NCBI RefSeq assembly: GCF_000633635.1
Contig: NZ_AYPQ01000007.1
Span: 195,918 to 259,917, forward strand
Origin: Enterococcus crotali
GTDB taxonomy: Bacteria > Bacillota > Bacilli > Lactobacillales > Enterococcaceae
Reading direction: 5' to 3'
Length of the DNA: 64,000 nucleotides
The notes under the pieces were generated by a model. That model was not told the origin of the DNA and ran no database searches. It saw only the letters and a list, made by a program, of their open reading frames with translations. This document shows, piece after piece, positions 1 through 8,331 of this stretch (position 1 is the first letter of the stretch; each line of letters starts with the position of its first letter). The position numbers and the translations under genes are program-made.

Positions 1-237
1 AATTGAAGCATAATATTGACAGATCATCACGCAGATTAGTCCAATGATTGACATCAACAGCATCCAACCGGCCATTTGAATTACATAGGATCGATCATTA
101 TTGCGAATACCTTGATCAACTAAACGAGCCATAAATAAGGGTAAAACTAATTCAAAACAAGCTTCTAAAAACTTGAAGAACGGACCAAGGATAATTTGCT
201 TGCGATATTTTCTTGTATATTTTAGTAAATCGATCAT
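1..237 (-). CDS. ABC exporter, N-terminal transmembrane part (partial)
   Basis: This is the 5' end of a gene running off the left edge. It starts at an ATG behind a perfect AGGAGG site. The visible 79 residues begin MIDLLKYTRKYRKQ and continue into hydrophobic helices with a LPLFMARLVDQGI segment. That layout is typical of the first transmembrane helices of fused ABC exporter half-transporters (MdlB/LmrA/CydC type). The ATPase domain would lie outside the window, so substrate and partner cannot be told. The family assignment rests on the N-terminal helix pattern only. Confidence 0.75.
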   Translation of the reverse strand, partial: MIDLLKYTRKYRKQIILGPFFKFLEACFELVLPLFMARLVDQGIRNNDRSYVIQMAGWMLLMSIIGLICVMICQYYASI

Positions 238-522
238 GGTTTCCTCCTAAAGTTAAAGGCTAAATAAGCTAATTGAAATTGATAAAATAAGAGTACAAGA
301 CTAGAGTGGATTTTGCCATATTTTATTTCAACGATCAACTCATTCAGCCAGATAGTATAGATGTAAAAAACTAAAATATTTTCGTGTTTTTCGTATGTGT
401 CAAAATAATATAAATAATCTCTTCTATTGTATAACAATCCTTCGTGAGAATAAAGTTGCTCGCATAAAACCATAGTTATTTGTTACAATAGTTAGTAAAT
501 GCTATTTTAAAGGAGAAAATAT

Positions 523-1368
523 ATGAATGAATTTATTAAAATCGTTTTATTATTTTTCATCTACTCATTTATTGGCTGGCTTTGGGAAACAGTTTACTGC
601 TCATTGAAGGCCGGAAAATTTGTGTATCGAGGATTTTTAGTTGGACCTTATTGTCCTATTTATGGTTTCGGTATTTTAGGTGTACTCTATTTTTTAGAGC
701 CGCTTAGACAAAACATCGTGGTTTTATATCTATTATCGACGATTTTGGTTACTATTTTAGAATATATCACGAGCTATGGTCTAGAAAAGCTGTTTCATGC
801 TTCATGGTGGGATTATAAGGATGTTCCTTTAAATATCAACGGCAGAGTCGCATTGCCTGTCTCACTTTTTTGGGGAATTGGTTGCGTCTTGATCGTTCGT
901 GTGATCCATCCTAAAGTAATGATGTTAGAGCACGTTCTATCTGAAAAATTTGGTCTGATTCTACCGATTGCGCTATTAGTGATCATAATCAGTGACTTGA
1001 TTTATACCTTAGTCAATATGCAGTCATTTAGAAAAGCTACAGCACAAATCAGTACGGCTGTTGAGGAACGTAAACAAGAACTGGCAGCTGCTTTAACTGA
1101 GAAACGTGACGAGTTATCCGCAAATTTTTCTGAGCTAAAAGAATCTGTATCAGAAGAAATCAATGAGCGAAAACAAACAAAAACAGCTGAACGAATTTCT
1201 TGGATAGAAGAGTTTAAAGAGACACCAGCTATCAAAAAAATAGTTGCTCATATGAACTTCAATCAAAACCGCTGGGTGCGAAATTATCCTAATTTGAAGC
1301 TCAAAAACCTAAAAAACTCTTCTGAAGTACAGCAAATCATCAAAAAAAATAAAAAAGATGTCAACTAA
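523..1368 (+). CDS. Putative ABC-transporter permease-like membrane protein (PF06541/CmpB family)
   Basis: This is a 281-residue membrane protein with an AAAGGAGAAAATAT ribosome binding site before the ATG. The first ~170 residues hold about five hydrophobic segments. They include the motifs SFIGWLWET and GFLVGPYCPIYGFG, which I associate with the PF06541 'putative ABC transporter type IV' family. The C-terminal ~110 residues are charged and probably cytoplasmic: a coiled coil rich in Glu/Lys, then a basic tail. It is transcribed divergently from the exporter at the left edge and no ATPase partner is adjacent. The molecular role of this family is not established, so transport is a family label and not something shown here. 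Confidence 0.7.
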   Translation: MNEFIKIVLLFFIYSFIGWLWETVYCSLKAGKFVYRGFLVGPYCPIYGFGILGVLYFLEPLRQNIVVLYLLSTILVTILEYITSYGLEKLFHASWWDYKDVPLNINGRVALPVSLFWGIGCVLIVRVIHPKVMMLEHVLSEKFGLILPIALLVIIISDLIYTLVNMQSFRKATAQISTAVEERKQELAAALTEKRDELSANFSELKESVSEEINERKQTKTAERISWIEEFKETPAIKKIVAHMNFNQNRWVRNYPNLKLKNLKNSSEVQQIIKKNKKDVN

Positions 1369-1605
1369 TTCTTATTAAGTATAACAGGATATTTTTGTGT
1401 TCTATATGATCGATAAAGGTTGATAGAACGGTCTTTTTATAGATGACATCCTAGTAAAATGAAGCAAATAGAACCATCTATTGTTACAGAAAAAGAGGTG
1501 TTTTCTCTGAAATGTAATAAATTGTAACGTTATTGAAATAAAATAAGCTCTATAGATTAGTATAATAGGTAGAGTTGGATTTAGTTAGGAAAGGTGTTGG
1601 ATTCA

Positions 1606-2778
1606 GTGAAAGTAAAAAAATTGATACCATTTTTAGCTGCTATCATGCTAGTAAATGCTGCTTTTCCAATCAGTGCCGCAGCAGAATCATTAGATGAGCT
1701 GAAGAACAAAGAAGCACAAGCCGCACAAACGGGAGAGTCACTTAGCGAAGATATCAATACAGCTTTGAATGATGTTAATGAAAAATATGCTGAAATTGAA
1801 AAACTCAAAGCAGATATTTTAAAAGCTGAAGAAACAATCAAAAGCTCTGAAGCTGAAATCACAGTAACAGAACAAAGTATTGCACGCCGCAAAGAAGTCG
1901 TTGGAGATCGTATGAAGGATATCCAATTGAGTGGGGAACAACGTACATGGCAAGTATTATTAGATGCTGAAAGTGTATCAGATTTCTTTAGTAAAGCGTA
2001 TGCGATGACAATCTTACAAAATGCAGAACAAGAAAAGATTGAAAGTCTATCTAAAGATAAAGAAAAATTATCCGATCTTCAAGAAACTGTAAAAAGCAAA
2101 CAAGAAGAATTGCAAACCAACGAAACAAAATTACAGGATGAAGCATCGGCTATGGATGAACAAGTTGTAACTTTAAAACAGCAATTATCTGATAATCAAG
2201 CAGCGCTGCAACAAATCGCTGGCCAAAAACAAACAGAAGAAAAACGAATTACAGATGAAAAGAAAGCAGCTGAAGCTCGTAAACAACAAGAGGTAGCAGC
2301 CGAAGCTCAAAGAAAAGCGAATGCTATTACTTCATCAAGCTCAAGCAGCAGTTCATCATCGTCTTCTTCAAGTAGTGATTCAAGTAGCAGCAGTTCAAGC
2401 TCAAGCAGTGAAGAGCAACCAGTTGTAACACCGCCAACTCAACCAGAAGAAACACCAAATACTGGTGGGGATACTGGTAATGGTGGAACAAACGGTCGAG
2501 TACTTTATATGCAATCAACTGCGTATTCTTGGAAAGAAGCCGGTTCAGGTTTTATCACAGCAACAGGGATCGATCTTCGCTCACAAAGCAGTGTGATCGC
2601 AGTTGATCCAAGCGTGATTCCTCTAGGATCATTTGTTGAAGTAGAGGGCTATGGTTTTGCTATTGCTGGAGATACAGGTGGCGCAATCAAGGGAAACATC
2701 ATAGATGTCCATTTTCCATCAGTTGAGCAATGCTTAACTTGGGGACGTAGAAACAATGTTAAAGTAACGATTCAATAA
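1606..2778 (+). CDS. Secreted coiled-coil protein with C-terminal 3D domain
   Basis: The protein has a signal peptide (VKVKKLIPFLAAIMLVNAAF, cleavage near AAA-ES), a ~200-residue Glu/Lys/Gln coiled coil resembling the N-terminal half of PcsB/SagA-type wall proteins, a Ser-only linker (residues ~245-270), and a C-terminal ~95-residue 3D domain. The 3D domain keeps the acidic positions in AVDPSVIPLG, GDTGGAIKG and IIDVHF; these form the double-psi-barrel active site known from lytic transglycosylase MltA and related 3D proteins. The inferred role is peptidoglycan remodelling at the cell surface. I chose GTG 1606 because AGGAAAGGTG at 1587-1596 is ideally spaced for it; GTG 1594 and TTG 1597 lie inside or too close to that site. 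A TATAAT at 1561-1566 is a plausible -10 element. The gene stands alone and ends in a terminator. Confidence 0.82.
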   Translation: MKVKKLIPFLAAIMLVNAAFPISAAAESLDELKNKEAQAAQTGESLSEDINTALNDVNEKYAEIEKLKADILKAEETIKSSEAEITVTEQSIARRKEVVGDRMKDIQLSGEQRTWQVLLDAESVSDFFSKAYAMTILQNAEQEKIESLSKDKEKLSDLQETVKSKQEELQTNETKLQDEASAMDEQVVTLKQQLSDNQAALQQIAGQKQTEEKRITDEKKAAEARKQQEVAAEAQRKANAITSSSSSSSSSSSSSSSDSSSSSSSSSSEEQPVVTPPTQPEETPNTGGDTGNGGTNGRVLYMQSTAYSWKEAGSGFITATGIDLRSQSSVIAVDPSVIPLGSFVEVEGYGFAIAGDTGGAIKGNIIDVHFPSVEQCLTWGRRNNVKVTIQ

Positions 2779-2783
2779 AAAAG

Positions 2784-2813
2784 TGAAGACACTCATCAGA
2801 GTGTCTTTTTTTT
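2784..2813 (+). terminator. Rho-independent terminator after the 3D-domain gene
   Basis: An 8-bp perfect stem (AGACACTC / GAGTGTCT, 2787-2794 and 2799-2806) with an ATCA loop is followed by a run of eight T. Confidence 0.9.
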
Positions 2814-3004
2814 GCTAATTTTTTCATAGAACGAGAATATAAGAATAAGCCTAAAATCAGTTGATATCTATTAAAATAAAGAATTGGCTATGATTTGCTG
2901 GGTTGCCTTGCTATGATTATTAAAACAAATTAAAATTAAAACTTATTGTAATGCATTACCAAAAGATAAATGGTACACTTCAATATAGAAAGTGAGGAAT
3001 AACA

Positions 3005-3574
3005 ATGATTCGTTTTGCAACAAAAGAAGACGGAGAGGCTATTGCTCCGTTAGTATTAGTTATTTTAAAAGATATGGAATTACCTTTATTAGAAATTATA
3101 CCTGAAGAAACAATTTTAGCTGTCTTAGCTGAAGCAGTTGCAGATCCAGTATATCGTTATGGTTATCAACGAGGACTGGTCTATGAACAAGACGGAGAGG
3201 TTGCTGGAATTGCTTTTGGCTACCCAAATGAAGATGAACCACTAATTGATGAGCCTTTGAAAAAAATACTACGTAAATACAATTTGGATGAAGAAATCAG
3301 GATATTTGTCGATCCTGAAACCTTACCAAATGAATGGTATTTGGATACGATTTCTGTTGATGAAAAGTATCGCGGATTAGGGATCGGGTCTAAGTTGTTG
3401 GATGCCCTACCGAAAATGGCCCAAAAAGATGGCAAACAGATTATTGGGTTAAGTGTGGATAAAGCCAACCCGAATGCAAAAAAATTGTATAGCCGTAAAG
3501 GATTTAAAGATGTAGCTGAGATGATGATCAGCGGACATTTATACGATCATATGCAAAAAAAAATCAGCGAATAG
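3005..3574 (+). CDS. GNAT-family N-acetyltransferase
   Basis: This 189-residue protein matches the GNAT fold. The acetyl-CoA-binding motif A is seen as DTISVDEKYRGLGIGSKLLD (Q/RxxGxG/A as RGLGIG, residues ~120-127), followed by a motif-B-like PNAKKLYSRKGF that packs against the cofactor. It begins ATG-ATT-CGT-TTT behind AGTGAGGAATAAC. The substrate cannot be inferred from the sequence. It is a single-gene unit: terminators lie on both sides and the next gene is convergent. Confidence 0.85.
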   Translation: MIRFATKEDGEAIAPLVLVILKDMELPLLEIIPEETILAVLAEAVADPVYRYGYQRGLVYEQDGEVAGIAFGYPNEDEPLIDEPLKKILRKYNLDEEIRIFVDPETLPNEWYLDTISVDEKYRGLGIGSKLLDALPKMAQKDGKQIIGLSVDKANPNAKKLYSRKGFKDVAEMMISGHLYDHMQKKISE

Positions 3575-3588
3575 CCGCTGATTTTTTT
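3554..3588. terminator. Bidirectional terminator between convergent genes
   Basis: The stem AAATCAGCG / CGCTGATTT (3561-3569 and 3576-3584) is flanked by A and T runs on both sides, so it can serve both the acetyltransferase gene (+) and the LURP-one gene (-). It overlaps the last codons of the former and the stop of the latter. Confidence 0.85.
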
Positions 3589-4102
3589 AACATGTTCCCC
3601 AACCGATGATCGGCTTATGATTTTGATTTTTCTTTTTATTGTACAGCCAGTAGTCCAACACAGCAGCAACGCAAATACATAGAGGCGCATCATCATCATT
3701 GGTCACATCCAAACTAAAATAGTTACCGGTAAAAAGTGTAGCCTTATTCATTACCATGATTTTTCGATTGACCTGATAAATAGAGTACTGGTGATTTTTA
3801 ATATCACCTAAAACCGTCCAATGCATATGCTGGATATAATAAAAATCTGCATTTAAATTTAAAATTTTTCGGAGCACACCGACTTTTTCAAATCCTTTAT
3901 ATAGATCAAAGCGTGAACCAAAAGCAAAAGATGTCTGCTTGATGCTAGCAACTAATTCGCCGCTCATCGTATAAAGAGAAAGGGCATCGCCGCGTGTGCC
4001 CCAGCGACCAACAAGTAAGAAAAGAGACTTGCCGTCTTCATCTTTAACGATCGTCCTAGTAACATTGCTTAGCTGTTGTTCTTGAATAAAAAACTCAGAC
4101 AC
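3587..4102 (-). CDS. LURP-one-related (LOR/YxjI-like) protein
   Basis: This is a 171-residue protein of beta-rich character with repeated strands such as LFLLVGRWGTRGDALSLYTMSG and YSIYQVNRKIMVMNKA. That pattern matches the LURP-one-related/Tubby-like beta-barrel family (PF04525), as in Bacillus YxjI. Its biochemical function is unknown. Translation starts at GTG 4102 with AGAGGTGA six bases upstream. The downstream end is strongly polar and contains a Lys-rich patch (NKKKNQNHK). It lies just downstream of the HAD phosphatase gene on the same strand with a 49-base gap, so the two may be co-transcribed. Confidence 0.7.
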   Translation of the reverse strand: MSEFFIQEQQLSNVTRTIVKDEDGKSLFLLVGRWGTRGDALSLYTMSGELVASIKQTSFAFGSRFDLYKGFEKVGVLRKILNLNADFYYIQHMHWTVLGDIKNHQYSIYQVNRKIMVMNKATLFTGNYFSLDVTNDDDAPLCICVAAVLDYWLYNKKKNQNHKPIIGWGTC

Positions 4103-4151
4103 AATATCTCACCTCTTTTCCTCGTTCGTTGGTAGCTAGAGTAGAGAATGG

Positions 4152-5021
4152 TTATAAATCTTCTCTAATAGCACGTGTTATCGCTTCGCCAACTCCATTT
4201 TCTAAGTTAGTGGAGGTGATGTATTTTGCATGGTCTTTAACTTCTAACTCAGCATTTCCCATCGCAAAACTAACATCAGCCCATTGCAGCATGCTAACAT
4301 CATTAAAATTATCTCCGATTGTCATGACTTCTTTTGCTGAAATTCCGCGATTCTGTGCCACATGAGCTACAGCGATTCCTTTTTGCGCATTTTTATGATT
4401 GACTTCAATATTATTTTGAGCAGATGATGTAACAACTAAATCATTTAAGCCTCTGATTTGAGTACTTGCGGGAGCTAGTACTTTTGGTCCTTCCATACTG
4501 AAACCAATAATTTTTAAGACTTCAATGTCATCTTGCATAATCAAAGTACGCATATCGTCAATATAGGTGATATCTAATAAAGATAGGTGGGCTGCAGCCA
4601 TCGCAATTGCTACTTTGTAGGTCAAATGGGGCATAGTAGTGGCGATGTGAGAAGCAAAGTTTTCAATCCTTTTTTCTTGTCGCTCAGAATAAATGCCTTT
4701 GTTCGTAGAGACTTCAAAGTAGATATCATGTGCATCTAAAATGTCTAAAATTTCTATAGTTGTTTTCTTTTCAATTCCGGCAGTAAAAAGTGAATTACCA
4801 GCTTTATCGAAAACTTTCGCACCATTCAGAGTAATCATCGCACATTCAATTCCAGCTTCATCCAAAGCAGGTTTCGCTTCGGTATATGCTCGTCCTGTAG
4901 CCACCATAAACTCAATTCCTAAACGCTCCGCTTCTCTAATAGCTGAGGCATTGTCTTTTGAGATCCCCATCTTCGAATCTAGTAATGTTCCGTCCATATC
5001 TGAAGCAATCAATTTAATCAT
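4152..5021 (-). CDS. HAD-superfamily Cof-type phosphatase
   Basis: This 289-residue protein is a class-IIB HAD hydrolase. Motif I is DMDGTLLD (nucleophile Asp8 and acid/base Asp10), motif II is the Thr in MVATGRAY, motif III is a Lys near the middle, and motif IV is GDNFNDVSMLQWA with the Mg-binding acids. The large C2 cap between motifs II and III is that of Cof/YidA-like sugar-phosphate phosphatases. The natural substrate is unknown. Start is the ATG with GAGGTG 11 bases upstream. Confidence 0.88.
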   Translation of the reverse strand: MIKLIASDMDGTLLDSKMGISKDNASAIREAERLGIEFMVATGRAYTEAKPALDEAGIECAMITLNGAKVFDKAGNSLFTAGIEKKTTIEILDILDAHDIYFEVSTNKGIYSERQEKRIENFASHIATTMPHLTYKVAIAMAAAHLSLLDITYIDDMRTLIMQDDIEVLKIIGFSMEGPKVLAPASTQIRGLNDLVVTSSAQNNIEVNHKNAQKGIAVAHVAQNRGISAKEVMTIGDNFNDVSMLQWADVSFAMGNAELEVKDHAKYITSTNLENGVGEAITRAIREDL

Positions 5022-5217
5022 AAAATTTTCTACACCTCGTTTATTTAACTTATCTATAGTTTACCATGTTTTTTCCATTTCGGTGCAGAAAAAATTCCTT
5101 GTCACTACTTAAAAAATCAGATATGCTTGATGTGTAAAAGAAAGCTGTCAGAATAGACGTTTTAATTAATCAACGTTAGAAAAAAAGTGTACGGATCAAA
5201 ATCAAGGAGGACAACGA

Positions 5218-5901
5218 ATGAAAGCAATTATTCATAATAGTTGGCAAAATGTTTTAGAAGAAGAATTTACAAAGGATTATTATTTAAACTTACGCGATTT
5301 TTTGAAACAGGAATACAGCCAACAAACGATTTACCCAGATATGTATCATATTTATTCCGCTTTAGAGCTAACACCTTATGAAGATGTAAAAGTAGTGATA
5401 TTAGGACAAGATCCTTATCATGGACCAAATCAGGCTCATGGATTGAGTTTTTCTGTACAACCTGGGGTCAAAACGCCCCCATCGTTAATGAACATTTATA
5501 AAGAGTTGCAAGCTGATTTAGGTTATCCTCCCGTTTCGCATGGCTTTTTAGAAAGCTGGGCAAAACAAGGCGTTCTTTTATTAAACACAGTCCTAACCGT
5601 TCGTAACGGTCAAGCGTATTCGCACCGTGGTCAAGGCTGGGAAAATTTGACTGATGCCATTATTAAAAAATTGAATGAACGAGATAAGCCGATCGTATTT
5701 ATTTTATGGGGCAAGCCTGCCCAAGAAAAAATCAAAATGATTGATACCAATAAACATATTATCATTAAATCACCACATCCAAGTCCCTTAGCAGCCCATC
5801 GTGGCTTCTTTGGCTCAAAACCATTCTCAAAAACAAATCAAGCTTTAGAGCAACTTGGAGAGACGCCAATCGATTGGCAGTTGCCTGATACAGTGTCTTA
5901 A
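5218..5901 (+). CDS. ung: Uracil-DNA glycosylase
   Basis: This 227-residue family-1 uracil-DNA glycosylase removes uracil from DNA to start base-excision repair. The water-activating loop GQDPYHG is at residues 63-69 with catalytic Asp65. The minor-groove Leu loop is seen as [11 protein letters not shown] with its catalytic His. The uracil-recognition strand ([10 protein letters not shown] with its Asn) is also present. Length is typical of the family. The ATG follows AAGGAGGACAACGA. The next gene, pta, is on the same strand after a 150-base gap, as in other enterococci and lactobacilli. Confidence 0.97.
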   Translation: MKAIIHNSWQNVLEEEFTKDYYLNLRDFLKQEYSQQTIYPDMYHIYSALELTPYEDVKVVILGQDPYHGPNQAHGLSFSVQPGVKTPPSLMNIYKELQADLGYPPVSHGFLESWAKQGVLLLNTVLTVRNGQAYSHRGQGWENLTDAIIKKLNERDKPIVFILWGKPAQEKIKMIDTNKHIIIKSPHPSPLAAHRGFFGSKPFSKTNQALEQLGETPIDWQLPDTVS

Positions 5902-6054
5902 AACAGATGCTTCTGTTATAGTGCAGTAGAGCCTGTTTGTGAAAACAATATCAGAATCAGCATTTTTTCCACTAATACAGCTATAAATAACTGTTATTTT
6001 CTTGCAGAATGGTGTATGATAAGTTTGTATAAATAATCAGTTGGAGGGTATATC

Positions 6055-7035
6055 GTGGAATTATTCGATAGCTTAAAATTTAAAGTCATTCGCCGCAACA
6101 TCAAAATTGTTTTCCCAGAAGCAACAGATCCTCGTATTTTAGGGGCTGCCGCTCGTTTGAAAGCAGAAGAATTAATGGAACCGATCTTGATCGGTAAACA
6201 AGAAGCGATTGTGGAAGCAGCTCATGCTCGCGGAATCAAAGCATCTAACTTTACGATCATCGATCCAGATAATTATGATGGCTGGGAAGAAATGGTTGCA
6301 GCGTTTGTTGAACGCCGTAATGGAAAAGTCACAGATGAAGATGCACGTAAGATTTTAAAAGATGTGAACTATTTTGGTACAATGCTAACTTACATGGGAC
6401 TAGCTGATGGTATGGTCAGTGGAGCGATCCACTCAACTGGAGACACTGTTCGTCCAGCTCTACAAATCATCAAAACAAAACCAGGTGTTAGCCGTACAAG
6501 TGGTGCGATGATCATGGTTCGTGGCCGTGACCAAGAAAAATACATTTTTGCAGATTGTGCGATCAACGTAAATCCAACAGCTCAAGAATTAGCTGAGATT
6601 GCTGTTGATAGTGCAAAAACAGCTGAATTGTTCGATATCGAACCAAAAGTTGCAATGATGAGCTTTTCAACAAAAGGGTCTGCTAAAGCACCTGAAGTGG
6701 ATAAAGTCGTTGAAGCAACAAAAATTGCGAAAAGCTTAGCGCCGGAACTTGAAATCGATGGTGAATTACAATTTGATGCTTCATATGTTGCCTCAGTTGC
6801 ACAATTGAAAGCACCAAATTCATCAGTTGCTGGACAAGCGACAGTCTTTGTTTTCCCAGAATTACAATCAGGAAACATTGGCTACAAAATTGCACAACGT
6901 TTAGGTAACTTTGAAGCAATCGGCCCAATCTTACAAGGATTGAACAAACCGGTTTCTGACTTATCTCGTGGAGCGAACGAAGAAGATATCTACAAATTAT
7001 CGATCATCACTGCTGCACAAACATTAATGAGCTAA
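6055..7035 (+). CDS. pta: Phosphate acetyltransferase
   Basis: This 326-residue protein is the short, single-domain form of phosphotransacetylase, which interconverts acetyl-CoA and acetyl phosphate in overflow metabolism. It shows the PTA signature in FPEATDPRILGAA near the N-terminus. The conserved Ser-Arg region is GVSRTSGAMIM, and SGAIHSTGDTVRPALQ forms the active-site cleft. The C-terminal GPILQGLNKPVSDLSRG is the family's most conserved block. Start is GTG 6055 behind TTGGAGGG. It is followed by its own terminator. Confidence 0.96.
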   Translation: MELFDSLKFKVIRRNIKIVFPEATDPRILGAAARLKAEELMEPILIGKQEAIVEAAHARGIKASNFTIIDPDNYDGWEEMVAAFVERRNGKVTDEDARKILKDVNYFGTMLTYMGLADGMVSGAIHSTGDTVRPALQIIKTKPGVSRTSGAMIMVRGRDQEKYIFADCAINVNPTAQELAEIAVDSAKTAELFDIEPKVAMMSFSTKGSAKAPEVDKVVEATKIAKSLAPELEIDGELQFDASYVASVAQLKAPNSSVAGQATVFVFPELQSGNIGYKIAQRLGNFEAIGPILQGLNKPVSDLSRGANEEDIYKLSIITAAQTLMS

Positions 7036-7043
7036 TGAAAACT

Positions 7044-7098
7044 ACTAGAGAATTGGGATAAAGCATTCAATGTTTTGTCTTAGTTCTCTAGTTTTTTT
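7044..7098 (+). terminator. Terminator after pta
   Basis: A long hairpin closes with ACTAGAGAA / TTCTCTAGT (7044-7052 and 7084-7092), followed by seven T. Confidence 0.85.
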
Positions 7099-7160
7099 AC
7101 CATAATTCGGTATACTACACTACATAGAAACATGAATTGTATAAATAGGTAGGTGAAAAA

Positions 7161-7634
7161 ATGGATATACAAATCAATGATCCAAGAGAAACAGAAGCAT
7201 TAGCTAAAATTATCGGTTCTGTCGCAGCACCTGGTGACACGATTATTCTTTCAGGCGATTTAGGCGCAGGCAAAACCACAATGACTAAAGGAATTGCTTT
7301 AGGTTTAGACATCGAGAAAATGATCAAAAGCCCGACCTATACGATTATTAGAGAGTATCAAGAAGGACGTCTCCCCCTATATCATATGGATGTCTACCGT
7401 ATTGAAAACGGTGCGGATGACCTTGGACTAGATGAATATTTTGAAGGTGACGGCTTATCTGTGGTTGAATGGGGAAAATTATTAGGCGAATTTTTACCCG
7501 TAGACTATTTAGATATCACGATCACAAAGGATTCAGAAGATATGGAAAAAAGAAAAGTATCCATTCAAGCAATTGGAATACAGGCAGAAGGATTTTTAGA
7601 ACGTATTCAGAAAAAAATGGAGGAACGCGCATGA
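7161..7634 (+). CDS. tsaE: tRNA threonylcarbamoyladenosine biosynthesis ATPase TsaE
   Basis: This 157-residue P-loop ATPase has Walker A GDLGAGKTT (residues 32-40). It also has the TsaE-specific block SPTYTIIREYQ followed by LYHMDVYRI and the acidic VVEWGKLL near residue 100. With TsaB and TsaD it supports t6A37 modification of ANN-reading tRNAs. The ATG follows GGTAGGTGAAAAA. Its stop overlaps the start of the downstream acetyltransferase (ATGA), so the two are translationally coupled. TsaB/RimI-type genes are not in this window, so the neighbouring GNAT may or may not be functionally related. Confidence 0.95.
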   Translation: MDIQINDPRETEALAKIIGSVAAPGDTIILSGDLGAGKTTMTKGIALGLDIEKMIKSPTYTIIREYQEGRLPLYHMDVYRIENGADDLGLDEYFEGDGLSVVEWGKLLGEFLPVDYLDITITKDSEDMEKRKVSIQAIGIQAEGFLERIQKKMEERA

Positions 7635-8152
7635 CAGAGGTTGAGTTTACAATTCGGGAAGCCATTCCAGATGATGCAGCAGAGATTTTACATGCATTAA
7701 AAGTTATTGGCAGTGAGACACCTTATCTTGTAATGGATGAAAAAGGGATGGAAATGACACCAGAGGAGATGGGTGAGAATTTAGCCAATCTTTATGAATC
7801 GCCGAACAACGTATTGATGGTTGCTTTAGCAGACGGGAAGGTCATTGGTACGGCTTCTGTCAAGGCATCATCGAAGCAGCGTATGGAGCATATCGGTGAG
7901 ATCGGGATCAGTATCTTAAAAGAGTTTTGGGGCTTTGGCTTAGGAAGTTTGATGATGGAAGAGTTGATTTTATGGGCGAAAGAAAGTGAAGTGATTCGCC
8001 GATTAGAATTAACTGTGCAACATCGGAATCAACGTGCAGTCCATGTTTACGAAAAAATGGGCTTTAAAACAGAAGCAATCATGCCGCGCGGGGCGAAAAC
8101 CGATGAAGGTGAATTTTTAGATGTTCACTTGATGAGCATGATGATCGATTGA
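7631..8152 (+). CDS. GNAT-family N-acetyltransferase, coupled to tsaE
   Basis: This is a 173-residue acetyltransferase. Motif A appears as GEIGISILKEFWGFGLGS (residues ~95-112) and motif B as NQRAVHVYEKMGFK. I start it at ATG 7631, which overlaps the tsaE stop codon and has GGAGGAAC just upstream; the frame is open further 5' but lies over tsaE. The overlap gives one tsaE-GNAT transcript, closed by a terminator. RimI-type ribosomal-protein acetyltransferases often neighbour tsaE/tsaB, but this protein looks more like the general RimJ/YhhY type and its substrate is unassigned. Confidence 0.88.
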   Translation: MTEVEFTIREAIPDDAAEILHALKVIGSETPYLVMDEKGMEMTPEEMGENLANLYESPNNVLMVALADGKVIGTASVKASSKQRMEHIGEIGISILKEFWGFGLGSLMMEELILWAKESEVIRRLELTVQHRNQRAVHVYEKMGFKTEAIMPRGAKTDEGEFLDVHLMSMMID

Positions 8153-8160
8153 GAGAAATA

Positions 8161-8198
8161 AAAGTATTGAGCATGAAACGGTGTTCAATGCTTTTTTT
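8161..8198 (+). terminator. Terminator after tsaE-GNAT
   Basis: The hairpin GTATTGA / TCAATGC (8164-8170 and 8185-8191) is followed by seven T. Confidence 0.8.
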
Positions 8199-8251
8199 GT
8201 AACGTCTTGTTACTCAGATGTTACAAGTTACTTCTTCCTTTATTATGTAAC
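8199..8251. promoter_or_regulatory. Cluster of five GTWAC boxes upstream of the GH4 gene
   Basis: Five copies of GTAAC/GTTAC occur in 53 bases (8199, 8209, 8220, 8227, 8247). The first two form the palindrome GTAAC-N5-GTTAC. They lie upstream of a TATACT candidate -10 (8292-8297) of the 6-phospho-beta-glucosidase gene and could be an operator, for example for the RpiR regulator encoded just beyond. This is inference from repetition alone. Confidence 0.35.
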
Positions 8252-8331
8252 CACTTTCTTCTTTTCTATATATTCTCACTGAGCAAAAGGCTATACTGAT
8301 ATCAGATAAAACGCTTAAGGAGCTGAACGAG

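Noticed and set aside
234-473. 79-codon minus-strand reading frame upstream of the exporter fragment
   Set aside because: It overlaps the start region and ribosome binding site of the exporter gene, has no site of its own and an atypical Tyr/Phe-rich make-up.
8308-8322. Catabolite-response (cre) site before the GH4 gene
   Set aside because: The AAAACGCTTAA core matches only half of the consensus.
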